Under the pieces are notes generated by a model. It saw only the letters and a program-made list of their open reading frames with translations. It was not told the origin of the DNA and made no database searches. The translations under genes and the position numbers were made by a program. From Symbiodinium kawagutii (lineage: Eukaryota; Sar; Dinophyceae; Suessiales; Symbiodiniaceae), in assembly GCA_009767595.1 (NCBI GenBank), contig VSDK01010616.1:357928-421927 (forward strand): a stretch of 64,000 bases of DNA, written 5' to 3'. Shown here in pieces: positions 35,593 through 47,840 of the stretch (position 1 is the first letter of the stretch; every line of letters begins with the position of its first letter).

Positions 35593-35869
35593 GTTCTTTC
35601 CTTCATGAAGTTCCATCCCGTCGTCCGAAGTAGACAAAAGGTCCTTGGTTTCATTTATACAACAACAAATAAAAACAATATATTCTAGAATGTAGCAAGG
35701 ACAACCCTTGCACTATATTTGGATCACCAGCAAGCACACCTCATCGGTGGAGAACATTCGGGTACTATTGGGGAATCTGTCTGCTGAGTAACTAAGCTTC
35801 ACAGAAATACACCCATTGTGTGGTTACACATGTGCTAGCTACTACTCATAAATCCCGAACTGGTTGGTG

Positions 35870-35957
35870 GTTTCAAGCCCTATGAAAAATATCAGTCAAC
35901 CAACCAATTGTTAATAACTACTAGTGAAAATAAAAAATGTTCGAAACCAGCAACCAG
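35870..35957 (+). mobile_element. family B element
   Basis: CTGGTTGGTGGTTTCAAGCC to TTCGAAACCAGCAACCAG, 88 bp, inside an intron of the plus gene. Confidence 0.75.
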
Positions 35958-36083
35958 CTAATCATTGATTCATGGCTGTCTGCCACGAAGGAGGTTGTTT
36001 TCACCGACCAAACGCAATAGCACAACCAGACCAGTGCAACTGCCCTCGGGCTCACCAGGCAACAAGCCAACCCGTCAAAAAAA

Positions 36084-36399
36084 CCAAACAACCCAACCCA
36101 CCCAACCAACCAAACCGACCAACCAACCCAACCAACCCAACCAACCCAACCAACCCACCCAACCCAACCAACCCAACCAACCCAACCAACCCAACCAACC
36201 CAACCAACCCAACCAGCCAAGCACAAACTCTTGGGATGCCCAGCAAGACATCCCCCGCCCGGAGGCCACCACCACGCATCAACCCAACCAACCCAACCAA
36301 CCCAACCAACCCAACCAACCCAACCAACCCAACCAGCCAAGCACAAACTCTTGGGATGCCCAGCAAGAACATCCCCCGCCTGGAGTCCACCACCAGCAA
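36084..36399 (+). repeat. AACCC array with tandemly duplicated 120-bp unit
   Basis: CCCAACCAACCCAACC runs occupy 36084-36220 and 36279-36340. The unit at 36181-36240 is repeated exactly at 36301-36360. Each copy ends with a unique segment (AAACTCTTGGGATGCCCAG plus the first bases of an exon). Copy 1 lacks one base relative to copy 2 and is followed by more array. Confidence 0.85.
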
Positions 36400-36486
36400 T
36401 GCTTCCAACATGGACTCCGAACAGTCTCTAGGCAGGGCTGCCAAGCGCGCCTCCGATGGTCCCACCGCCACCCCCAAACAACGAAG
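36364..36486 (+). CDS. coding exon after the AACCC array
   Basis: CTTGGGATGCCCAG acceptor, 40 codons KNIPRLESTTSNASNMDSEQ and SLGRAAKRASDGPTATPKQR, then AG before GTCTGG. Very strong purine-N-pyrimidine rhythm. Ser/Thr/Lys-rich, probably disordered. Probably the same gene as 34054-35592, with one exon missing between. Confidence 0.6.
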
Positions 36487-37874
36487 GTCTGGTTGGGCTT
36501 TCGCTTGGCACTGTACATGTTGTTCATCTTGATGGTGTTGATGTCAATGATTGATCTTGTTAATGCACTTGTTGGGTAGGTTTGGGTCTTCGTAAATGTT
36601 GCGGCTCACCACTCAACAGCCACGTTGGGAACACGGTTTGCCTGATCAATATGGATTATCAATAGATCCTTGGGTCCTTGAGGCATCAATACTGGTCAAC
36701 ATTTAAGCAACTTGCTTCAAGCGCGCGCTACGCCGAGAAGTTTATCAAGCTACCGACCAGTTGGAGCCTTGTTAATACCTGAGTTTGCGTGTCGGCAACC
36801 CATCATCCATGTGCAAGAAAAAGCTGGCAACCAAGGCAACCCATCGTGGAAAATGCATTAATTGCGTCTTGCGGAACGGTGGAATCTCTGGCAACAAAAT
36901 TGATCTAGTCCTTCCCTGCCTAGACAATAACACCATGTTTGTGGTCCGAAGTCCTGTCACGGCATGGCTCTGACACAGTGTGACAATGTCCCCTGATGGC
37001 TGGAGAAGCAAGGGTCCTAAAAAAAAAAACGCGCTGGTTGCGCGGAATTTGAGGGATCTAATCATCTGATTGTTCCCATTCACTGGTCGATCAACTTTAT
37101 GATCTTCATGGTGGTCGTGCATTGAAATGAGTAAATTTTATATGTCCAACCAACATCTACACATATATAATGTGTATTTGCCATAACATTTTGATACCTT
37201 TAAGCAAGTTTATTGAGTTCTGTTTTCAGTTCAAATCCTCTCTTTCATTTCAGGGTGTCTGACGACCTAGATCTCCAAACATGACAGCTAGCCATTTGCC
37301 TATTGTAGTGACTGGTCACTAGCTATCCCTAAAATGGCGTGTGCTGATCGTATAAATCATTTGGATAAAAGAACATTGGTCAACAGTCAACAGTCACTTG
37401 TTCTTGGCTATCATCCTACAATAATTTAGAATACTATTTAGAATTACTTACTAAATGTAAAAGAACCCATTCATTGCAGTAATCCCGTGGCTATGAATCT
37501 TCAAGCACTCCCGGCTGTTCAGATCACTTCTCTAGTCCAGGTGCTGGGGTTAGAACGACATTGAACTACTACAGTATCCCTTTTTTGGCTGATTGATATT
37601 GACCCACGGCCACATTGTTGGCATATTCATATCCTCTGTTCTTGTTCGTTATCAAAGCTTAATCGCCAAGCCCATCAACTTCATTGTTTATGAACCATTG
37701 GTTATAAACCATTGGTTCTGAACCCTTGGTTCTGAACCATTGGATATGAACCATTGGTTATCAGTATAGCTAACTTGCCAGCTAATTCACCAGCTACTTC
37801 AGCAACTAATGAACCAGCTAATTCAGCAGCTACTTAATGAGCTCATCAACCAGCGAATCGACCCATCCTCACAG
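36487..37874. other. intron-like stretch
   Basis: One possible Cys-containing plus exon near 36819-36900 (KATHRGKCINCVLRNGG), a family C right end (about 37592-37613, TTGATATTGACCCACGGCC) and a short tandem repeat at 37687-37760 (GAACCATTGGTTATGA, about 4-5 units). Confidence 0.4.
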
Positions 37875-38006
37875 CAATCAGCGGCCGCGCACCTGAAAGA
37901 TGCGCTGAGCTGCCAGACTTCCGTGCAGGAACTTCGACCTATGCGCCACGGCACCGGGGCGGGGCCGTTCCTGCCTTGTCACTGGGAACATGTCGTGTCT
38001 GTGAAG
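37875..38006 (+). CDS. coding exon
   Basis: CGACCCATCCTCACAG, 44 codons in phase 0 to 0, with QSAAAHLKDALSCQTSVQEL and GAGPFLPCHWEHVVSVK, then GTGGTC. High GC, good rhythm. It lies about 235 bp from the last exon of the convergent minus gene. Confidence 0.6.
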
Positions 38007-38241
38007 GTGGTCGAGCCATCTTCAATAGGGGGTCGAACCTCAGGAAAAGCAAGAATGACAATAGTATACAAAATCATCAACACTGTTGTATTCGACAAGA
38101 ACATCAAATCAACAAGAACATAAAATCAACAATACTACACCACCTATATAGTCAGAAGCAACTTCAGCCGATCTACAATCCATGTATATCAGCCAGAAAG
38201 ACTCAAGAAAACCCAATGGAAAACTATGAAAAACCCTCCAC

Positions 38242-41200
38242 CATGTTCGAGTGAATGTTGATCTTGCTGAACCATAATGGGCAAAATACTTGAGTTCCCC
38301 CTCACTGATGCTAGTTCAAAAGGTGTCCCACCGGTGATGTAATTATAATGTTTCACCATGAGGCAAATGGTCCGGGAATAAAGCTGGTACTATGGGAGTG
38401 GATATCAACCAGTGTGCCCACATCATCAGTTTCAATGCATCACCAAAAGCCGCACGCATTCGACCCACACGAGGAGCTATGTCTTTTTGTTTGCATCCCC
38501 CAAAGTTTTTAAAAACAAATTCCATGAACGTCTACAAGCTGGTTCACATGCAACTCCTAGAGATTTGCATGTTCCACACACACACACACATGTCTCGCGT
38601 CCGACTCTTCTTACCAGGACTTGTGCCGTTGTGTATGTGTTGGTATGTTCCGCAAAAAGCGATGCTGATGCCGATAGTCTCAAATTGCATAGGCATACGT
38701 GTACAACATATGTTGTATGGATGTAAACCTATGTATGCAGGCATGAACGTGTACGCAGGTATGCAAGCACTTTCCATGCACATAGACAAACGTACAATAT
38801 TGATAATCTATTATGGTTTGAACACAAAACAAAAAGTTTATAAAGCTGTCACCATGACAGTATAGATAAAAGTAGATAAAACAAATAGAAACGCAAACAT
38901 AATGTCTATATCTAAAAAACATACATATATACGTATAAATATTGTTTCTCCATCATCATATCATGCTTCACATTGCTTCACACTATGTCTGCTTATCAAA
39001 AAAAAGCTGCTCGTTTGAACACCAGAGCTACCAAGCGGCGTGCGCAAAGCCTCAGGCCATGTCCAGGGATGCAGCGGTGCCAAGTCCTTCAGGACGGCAT
39101 GCGCTGCGGAGACTCCAAAGATATGATGCTTCAATGATGCCGTAATGAAGTAACCCCTCAAGGTTTAACTCAAACACTGGTGGCCAGCTGAGTACATGGT
39201 CCTGGTTGAATGATGGTGAATGACAAATAATGCATGAAGGGTCAATGAGGATTCACGACGGCTGATTTTGTTCAGTGAAACCTGATGAATGATGGTACGT
39301 AATGATTGAGCATAGTGCATACTAGTACTTAACTACCATGTGGCATATATATATATATATTTATACATATATGTACCCCTTCCTTAAACAGCCAAACACA
39401 TCCTTTGGGTGGGGGGACTCCAGAGCTACAACGCTGGAATGGGTGGCTGATCAGCCTATATTCTATGAACCATCAGCGACTTGGTTCACTTGGCCCTTCA
39501 TCAGCATCACTGGGGCTGTACAACCGTGCATGGAAAGCAACCCGCTGCGCTGAACATTATACAACCACAGGATACCATAGGCACCATACAGACCTAGACA
39601 CCCCAGTTCACCATTTACTGGATCATACACAGTGGCAGGGATAAAAACAATATGCTGGTTGACTGTTGCTGTTGAATTGCATTGATTTACCATGTCTGTT
39701 TGTTCGCAAAACATTACTTTGGTGCTGGCAATAGCTCATGGTCGTTGCTACATGGGGATAGGGCCTGTCTTGGGTATGCGACATTGCCTGGGTAATTTGA
39801 GCGATATGGCTACCCAAGAAATGCCGGGAGTTGGGAGTGGAACTTTCATCCATAAATGGCCTAGCGATAGCTCCAAGGGCAAGTCAAAACATGGACCCAG
39901 GCTTCATGATCATTGAACAACCGACGATTTCCACAATTTACCCTCTGGTAAACAAACATGGCAATGGAAAATCCCCATTTATTGGTGGTTTCCTAGGGTT
40001 TCTCTGGAAAATATGGCGAAAATCCGTTGCCAGGTTAGTTTACCAGAGTGTACATTGTTTGCACTTGGTTGCTGTACCAGCTATATAAGATGGGTGTCAC
40101 GGGTGTCACGGTATGTCGATGTGCATACCTTTTCTCAGAAGCACCTGCTGCAACATGACTCCATCCGGTATCCCACCTCCTTGGCAGGCAAGGATGGCCA
40201 ATAGTCCCGAAACCTCGGCTGTCATGGTGTTCAACTGCTTGGCTCATCTTGACGCTGAGCTCTACTCCTCAACGACAAAGTCTGAGAAATCCAAATATTC
40301 ATGTTAAGAAATCCAAACATATGTTTTCTGGTGAGCTGATGTCTTAACATTAATGTAGCTCTGAGGTGGTTCTAAGCCATCCTAACAATGTCAGTTAATC
40401 TACTGGTGAAAAACATGTTTATCACATTTTATCACCACCAGCCAAATGTAGATGTGAGGTGCAAGAAATCTCTCTTCGGAAACCGGTGTGAAAAACACGT
40501 CAGCTCGGCAGCATCCGCTCCAATGCCACTGAGACACACGGAATTGCTCTGGAAACGTTCATGCCTGCAGTTGGCGAAGCGGCACTGTGGTCCGTTCGTG
40601 GGGTGCTGTTTCAGTGGCATTATCCACACTGAACCTTGCAAAACAGGGAACCCATGGGAATGCCGCAGGAATCCCCTGGGCATTTCATGGGACTTCCGTT
40701 GGAAAACCTAAAGTTGAAATGCCTAATGTGGACAAATCCCCTGCACGTAGAGGCAATGTCATCAATGAGCCATGCCTTAAGAACATGACACGAGTGAGTC
40801 TTCACTCCGCAATATGCACTAGAATTGCTCTAAAGACTCTAAAGTGTCAGCAAATATCATCCCGGACTAGCTTCTAGCAATTTCACTCTATGGACCTCTC
40901 CTGCCGAAACAGCTACCCCCATCTTCAGCTCAAGCCGTCAAACGACAGTACCGGGTTCAGACTGCTTGATGTGATTCTCACAGTGTAGCCTATACAGTAC
41001 TGGGTTCCCCATGTTCAGCACGTGGCTTCCAACGCTTGGCCAAGCATGGCTCCCCACAAATTTCAAACCAAAGGTGGGAAAGCCATGGAAAGCCGATCTC
41101 CAAACGTGGGGAATTGTGGGGCACAGGTTGCAGCTCCTGGCAACGCTTCAAAGGAAGCGCAGCCACCAGCCGAGGATCCCGGCAAATAGACTTGGGCCAA

Positions 41201-44200
41201 GGATTCAGCAGTGCCATCCCCGCCTCTACGGACAGCAAGGGTTATGGAATGATCTGGCAACTCATCGCTACAAGACCCATTGATGAATCAAAAAAGCAGC
41301 ACACTTGTTATAGCAAACCATTACCTAACTCGATGGTCAAACTGGAGGTGCAACTCATTTTCATGACCTCGGTCTCCCAACGAACTTTGGCGCACTGAAC
41401 GAGTTGAAAGTTGCGATGCACCAACCTGGATCTCCACACCCCCCACTGCCTGCGATCAACAGAGCGTCTGGGGGCACACGACCTGGAAGCGTATACCACA
41501 AATGCCATGGCTGGTAGTTCCAATCTCAACGACACGACTAGGGCATTGACGGGATGTGAACAGCCATACAATTGAGATCAGCAATATATCTGTTGATTTG
41601 TATAATTATATATATGATTATATTGGTTTGGACTTATCTTATAAATTGTACATTGATAAAGGGAGGGGCACACCATCCTCTACCCCGACTGCAATTGAGC
41701 AATTTTTCTGCGCATGAACTTGCTTTTGGGGGCCTCAACCCCATGCTATCATATTGCTTCCATTGCGACACTTCCAACGATCATCTTTGGCTGAAGCTCT
41801 ACACTGTACAATGTCTTGCCCATCTTCTGCACCAATCAGGATTCATCGGGGAGTTTTGCCACTGGATAACTCTTCAACCATTGCTATGAAACAGCTACTG
41901 ATGCAAAGAGTCTCAAATGTTTGTGGTCTATCATGTTCCACCCCGACGATCTTCCACCCTGCTATCGGCAATGAACCTTGTCTTCTTCTTGTCAAGGCAT
42001 GTTGATACATTATTACACTACACTTATACTTATGGTTTAACAATCCATACCCCTACCAGGAAATAGGTAGCGTTCACTGCCAACCCTGTTCCTGGTAGCT
42101 TTGCTGCTTTCGCCACTGCGAATGTGGTACTAGATGTCTATCCTCCTGATTGATTATTGCTATGTACCAGATCCCACACAGGGACACATAGAGTATATAA
42201 ATAGCACTCTCTGTTGGCATATCCTACCCATATATCATGCAGAGGTGTGCATGGGTGTTGATCGATTTGAGTATCTTACACTATCAAATACCGGCACATG
42301 ACTTTTAGCTGGGCAACTATCAATTTTGGAAGCATCATGGATGTGCAGAGGCCTATGTACTTTCAATATGATTTCTTTCGATGTTCTTGCCTTCCCCTGA
42401 GCACCCTGCACACCAATTCTCCGGCGGCAAAATCTTTGGCCGCAAAGACACCTAGTCCTCACAGCAGAGATCAAGATCCGATTCATACCCCATATCTCTT
42501 CCTACATATTCAGATGTTGCATTTAGGCATTTTAAGTGAAATTACGCATTCCTCTGTCCAAGATCTGAGTATCCATACGCAAACAATTCACATTGACGTA
42601 AATCTATGGAGGTATAAGAACTAACGTGGCCCAACCCCTGCATAAATAGGTCTGGGCGCTCTGGACTCTGGTGCATTGCGGTAGGTCCAAACTCAGCAGT
42701 CAAAAAAGAATTCCCCTGGTTCTTCACCATTGTATTTCCCCATAAACTGGTTGTTTATTATCCCCTGGGCCCCTATTATCGGTGGTTTATATTGACCCAC
42801 ATCCAATCATCCAATCATGATCTTTCGGAAGCTTTCGCCCATTGGAGCGCAAGTTGCTGCCTATCAAACAACTTACCATGTTATTCTCCCGTGAAGATTT
42901 AGGATGCTTCAAAATCAGGTCCCCAGATGACATTCGGATTTAGCTGATCACTTGTGGGGACCTGCTGTCAAGTTTGGAGCCCAGTACGACACATCCATTC
43001 CCAGCTCAAATTTCATCATCATTCGGGGCCTCCTGCTTCATAGGTACCTGAGTGCAGCGACACAACCACCGTGGCTACAGCACCGATCCTATACGTCGTT
43101 ACTGTAGCCTCAAATGGTTTATGATTCCTGTGAGGTGACCAACCAGCACCCCAACAGCCAGAGTATCCGCATACACTCAATAGAACTGCTTGCTGCTATA
43201 GCTATCCATGAGTCGTAAGTAGCGGTAGCAAACCAATCTGTCAAATCATAGGGTTGGTGTGGCTTATCTGCCGCTACCAAATCAATGCGTCGTTCTGCTC
43301 TTGTCTTGTGCAGGAATTGCAACCGCCGGTGGGGTCCCTACCATTTGAACAACAGTATTGTGAGAACTGACCATCCTGGTCCTGGCGAGGCGCAATCAAA
43401 CCACTAGTCCGAGGCTTGAAAATATTTGCGATCTGATAGGTTTGCTTGAAATGTGGTGCAACAAACATGGTTTCCCTCTTGTCAGTGCAAGGGGATGAGG
43501 AAAAGGCCCGAAAGTAGTATGTTTGGCCTGAGCGGGCAGAATCAGAGAACCTTTCTGACCTCGACTACGATTACAGAGAATGTTTTATTCCAGATGTCCA
43601 GATTTGCTCCTTTCCATGTGATATGTTGAGGTCCTGCTTTGAATCTTTGAACAAAACCAATCAACAAGTCACGTGATACAGCGTGTCCAATGGACCTTGC
43701 CATTGATATCCAGGCCACATGTCAGCCAGAAACTGGACTCAAACCAACCATAGCGCAAGTACGCGGGGCAAAACCACTGCCCTTGGCATTGCCACCGGAC
43801 CGCCTGTACCTCAGGCTTCCGGCGGCTTGTCCCAACACGAAAAAAATCCGATGTCGGATGCTTCCAATGCTACGGAGGATCGTTGGAGTTGTCATGCACC
43901 TTGTCATTAAGCCATCAAGGCGCATAACCCATCATGATCAACTTTAATAAGCCATCATAACCCATCATTGAGCCATTAACAAGCAATTAATAAGCCATGA
44001 CCAACCATTGAACTTTAAATTTACCGTTCATCTTGGTGCTTTCAGGGTCAACAATACATGTTTTTGTGCATTGAGATCCTCACCGGTCCCGACATATCCC
44101 ATCATCCAACATCTGTGCACCAGGCTGATCCAACATTTCCAGCCTTCTAGCGGCTATGCAGCAAATACTTTCCTGATCCAACTCAGGAAGTCGTGTGTGA

Positions 44201-44213
44201 ACCAGGACCATGG
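38242..44213 (-). CDS. large multi-exon gene, unknown protein
   Basis: Exons in transcript order: 44084-44213, 43342-43403, 43144-43294, 42361-42451, 42085-42115, 41740-41826, 41325-41510, 41022-41225, 40499-40628, 40129-40242, 39814-39860, 39481-39549, 39032-39128, 38410-38482, 38242-38304. All have AG acceptors and GT donors, and the reading phase agrees at 13 of 14 joins. At the exon 40129-40242 two frames compete: LLAILACQGGGIPDGVMLQQ, or the phase-matching HHDSRGFGTIGHPCLPRRW. Other typical stretches are DLVAADKPHQPYDLTDWFAT, CLCGQRFCRRR, AKVRWETEVMKMSCTSSLTI, LWFEICGEPCLAKRW, CRFANCRHERFQSNSVCLSG and FGVSAAHAVLKDLAPLHPWT. More than 500 residues, rich in Trp and Cys, with no domain I recognise. 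Several exons are also open on the plus strand, but only the minus set joins in frame. Confidence 0.7.
42712..42801 (-). mobile_element. family C element, inverted
   Basis: It starts TTCCCCTGGTTCTTCACCAT, the complement of the family core, and ends TTATATTGACCCACA. It lies in an intron of the 38-44 kb gene. Confidence 0.55.
43760..43887 (+). CDS. strong open exon-like frame opposite the minus gene
   Basis: ATAGCGCAAG, then 42 codons with ALGIATGPPVPQASGGLSQH and NPMSDASNATEDRW, then GTTGTC. The rhythm is excellent, but it would sit in an intron of the minus gene (43404-44083) on the other strand. It could be a nested or separate gene, or a chance frame. Confidence 0.35.
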
Positions 44214-44502
44214 CTAGTAAGGACCATGCATACTTTGTTAGATACACAAACGTGACTCCCTGGAAGCTGGGCCGGGTACATGTCAATCATCCCGGTCACA
44301 TACATTTATACGTATATACAAAGAATATAAACATGAATATATACACATACATGGTATACTTGAAAACAACATTTAAGTAATTTCATAAATATATCACATA
44401 CATAAACCCACGAATACGACAATTACGTACATAGATACAAAACATCTGACGTCCACACAATGGCCGCCAGGGTACTTTGCCCAATCTGCAGATCATCCAA
44501 AC

Positions 44503-46405
44503 CTTCCACTCCGGGCATCGCCTGGCACCCGGCAGGGGTTCCTTGATCCAAACAAAGGGGAAGGCTAACCATCCAAGTTCTTTGGTACTACCAATTCAAA
44601 CAGCATCTAATAATATCTTATATATTCTTATATACATATATATGTATAGTATGTACAAATTAAAGTTATTTCAGATGTACTCGCGAATGTACCCTCTCCG
44701 TGTTCGTGATTGCATAAACATGTGTTGACACACAGACACACCTTTTTGCGCCCTACATTTGAGTCATAAATCGACTCATACACCTGAATCCCATGACTCA
44801 ACGTGTGTGGAAAGGCCGACTGTCAGCAACAATCAGCTGCACTCGGATGCGTGGCCAGGTAAACTGTAACCAATTTCGGAGCACCAAAGGCCCTGAACAG
44901 CGACACGATCTGAGACTGATCCGTCGTGTCATGGCTTCGACAGAGATCGATTCCTTGGTCGTCCTGTGCTGCAGGAATCAAATTAAAGCTTAATGGTTCA
45001 TGGTAGTTCTCTATATATATATATATATATGTATGGTCAATAGATATGGTCAATAGATGAGGTCAATAGATATTTTGATCAATATTGATTAGTTCATGGT
45101 CCTGTAGATATGGTTCATGGTAGTTATATATATATAATTACGCACTTTATGCATATCTACACATGTAAAAGTGATTGGTTGATGGTCCTGTGGATTTGCT
45201 TCGTGATTGATGTTGATTGCCAGCCAAGATATGTCTGGATCAGTTTACGGCGGTGGTTTCTTTGAAACCAGCAGCACAGGAACAAATTCATTTGAACACC
45301 ATCGAACAAATGTGGAATTGTCTGGTTGGCAGTTTCAAGCAGCAAACAAACAACAGGGCTGAAAATTTCTAGGGCCATGGGTCTACGCCCTTTACCTCTG
45401 ATTCACATCTGAAAGAATAGACATCATATCCCGAATCTTGGGGAGAGTTGGTTGTGCCACCCCTATTTGGGTCCACAACCGGTGGTATCACTGAGCATCC
45501 AAAATAACTGTTGTTAAGAAGGAAACCATTCTTGGACATGCCCATTTGGATTGACACACTTGCAACTCACCATGAAACCATGGCGGCTGCCACCTTCAAC
45601 CACGCCAGCAGCCCTTTGCATTGCTTTGCGCGACTCCTGGTGGGCAGGCGCCAACAACCTGTCAACCATTTGCTTGCTTCACTGCATAACTTCACCTCAC
45701 TAATTAGTTTGATGCACATCATTTAGGTCAATGTTTTCCTATCAATTTACGACTAGCTTTATGATCAATGAATTGTGTTTACAACGCTGGGTCTGCTCTG
45801 TTACACCAATCAAACCACAGTGCCATGTCTAGACTTTTGTGGATTTTCCTGGCAAGCTACATTGAAAAAAATGTGCATATTGGTGACCAATTCCTTTCAA
45901 ACGTGGGATGTTCGTATCGTTGAGGTGCAAGCAAGTGAACATGTGTGCGCCTTGGTAAAGGAATAGGGGAACAAACATGTTTGGAAAAGAGAGCAAATAC
46001 ACTGTAATACACCTCTTGGCATTTTGTGGGTTGCTACTTAATTTTGCACAATGATGCAAGACGTAAAATACATGCATGTTATATACACTCGGTTAAACAT
46101 ATTCTGGAGTGAGAACAACATTAAAATCACGATGAACATCATCACTGAAGGTTTCACTACTGTATCTGGTAGTTGTTCAATCATTAATTATTGTTGGTTA
46201 TTATACCGAATTGTATCCTGTTACAAGCCGTATACTAACCACCAACATCATCCAACATCACTTTCTGGGCGTTTCAAATCTGTCTCCTGGCTGCAACGGC
46301 CAGCGGTGCTGCCCACGCGGCCAGGGAACGTGAAGGTCGTGAACGTCGTGGAGGTTGGTCACCAAGGCCTTAGGGAACTGGGCACCTCCGAATGCATCAA
46401 CAGCG
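44503..46405 (-). CDS. upstream exons of the 38-44 kb gene
   Basis: Exons 46262-46405 (47 codons, AVDAFGGAQFPKALVTNLHD), 45571-45636 (ESRKAMQRAAGVVEGGSRHG, between CTGCCCACCAG and GTGAGTTG), 44871-44968 (QDDQGIDLCRSHDTTDQSQI) and 44503-44541 (TPAGCQAMPGVE). Each has canonical borders and good rhythm. The last joins the exon at 44213 in frame, but the others leave phase breaks, so exons are missing. The acceptor of 46262-46405 lies 8 bp from a family B element. Confidence 0.5.
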
Positions 46406-46413
46406 CTGAAGAA

Positions 46414-46539
46414 TGGTTGGTGGTTGAACCACAACCCTATGGAAAACATTTTTCAACCAACCATTAGTTAAACGGTATATAAATGTGCCTAATATTACTA
46501 GGGACTATTGTTTCAAACACATTGAAAACCACCAGCCAG
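46414..46539 (+). mobile_element. family B element
   Basis: TGGTTGGTGGTTGAACCAC to TTGAAAACCACCAGCCAG. It lies just upstream, in transcript sense, of the exon at 46262-46405. Confidence 0.7.
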
Positions 46540-46731
46540 TGGTTGGTGATGGTTGATGAATGGCCAGGGGTAGATTGTGAAATCCTTAGTTATGATGGTT
46601 GCTGGTTGCTGATTAATGTCTCAATTTCCCCTGGCAGGTTTTGTTTGATTTTTTGAAACGTTTTTGGTTGTTATCAGGCGCTTCCAAGAATAACAACTCG
46701 TTCTGATGACCAAAATAAAGTTCAAGACGGT

Positions 46732-46989
46732 TTGTTTAAAAAGGGATCGTGGTGTTTTGTGGAGTCCATCCCTGGTTTCAACATGGTGGATGAAAGTCAT
46801 GTACAATTTGGACCTTGGCTGACGGATGCCGACAGACTGAGTATGAAAGCCAATTTGACAAATCAACCAAAAGGACTCAAACAACTAGACTTATCAAAGC
46901 ACCCCTTAGATCAGGATTTGCAGGCGCAAACGGGGGTCAAAATGCACGCCTGTGCGGGTGCTTTGCAGGTTTTCTGCGGTGTGTTTTAA
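46732..46989 (+). CDS. 85-codon open frame
   Basis: An open frame containing FVESIPGFNMVDESHVQFGP and LSMKANLTNQPKGLKQLDL with fair rhythm. It overlaps a minus frame (46906-47066, ETRLFDKVGLRIKCLEK) that ends in a stop, so only one can be real. Confidence 0.3.
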   Translation: MFKKGSWCFVESIPGFNMVDESHVQFGPWLTDADRLSMKANLTNQPKGLKQLDLSKHPLDQDLQAQTGVKMHACAGALQVFCGVF

Positions 46990-47364
46990 TCGTACCTTTT
47001 CTAGGCACTTGATCCTCAGTCCCACTTTGTCAAAAAGCCGTGTCTCATACCGACACCTTCCCACACAAACACAAGTCTCCTCGTCCCACAGCACGACGGG
47101 TTCAGCGGTGACACTGTGGATGGCTATGACTTTCTGGTCGATTTAATCTCCAAAATGAAAAGTAGCATAGGGGCACAATCTAAGCTCATAGCTGCTACTT
47201 TAGAGCTTTGGAAGCTCCAGGTGGTTAGCAATAAGGGTACAGTAGGTACTTGTATGTTAATGATGGTCTAACGGTTCAAAACCACCACAAGGCCTGGGGT
47301 TTTGTAGGGAACCTAAAGGTGCCAGGCCTGGGCATCATCACGCATCATCTGCCATCACCCAGAT

Positions 47365-47436
47365 GCTCCATGTATGCTATACTTACCTGCATTTGGGTCA
47401 TGTCATGGGCAAATGTAGGTATACCATACATGGAGC
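47365..47436. repeat. hairpin-forming inverted repeat
   Basis: GCTCCATGTATG and CATACATGGAGC form perfect 12-bp outer stems. The inner TATAC/GTATA and ATTTG/CAAAT extend the stem with small bulges around a loop of about 14 bases (GGTCATGTCATGGG). Confidence 0.7.
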
Positions 47437-47840
47437 AAAGGTTATTTTTCCAAAAAATCTCGCAAAACAAGTGCCTCCTTTTGCGGGCGAGCTTTTTTCG
47501 ACACTTCATTCCAGTGGACTGCTGGATACCAAGCCTCCCAAAGACAACTTGCTTTTCATGGTGTCACCATAGAAGGCAATACCATCAACAGACACTCTGA
47601 GGTAGATAAAGCTCCTTAGCTCCTTAGCTCCTGGAAGCTCCTTAGCTCTCCTTTTAAAGGGCAATAAGGATACCTCTGCCTCCTTAGCTCCCTCCCACCC
47701 ACCAGCTAGTAATTTGCTTTGAAACATGTCACTAGCTCAAGTTGACTGTCGAAAAGTGGGGAAGCTCCAGCCAATTGGCCTGCAACTGAGATTGCATTTC
47801 AGGATTGTTTACTTTTGAAGCGAGTTCCTAGTAGCTGAAG

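Noticed and set aside
35921..36579. Several long ORFs on both strands (Trp-Val-Gly and Asn-Pro-Thr repeats)
   Set aside because: All arise from the AACCC array. Only the exon 36364-36486 after it is convincing.
40500..40639. Plus-strand exon reading GIALETFMPAVGEAALWSVR
   Set aside because: It looks natural, but the minus reading of the same bases fits in phase with seven neighbouring exons.
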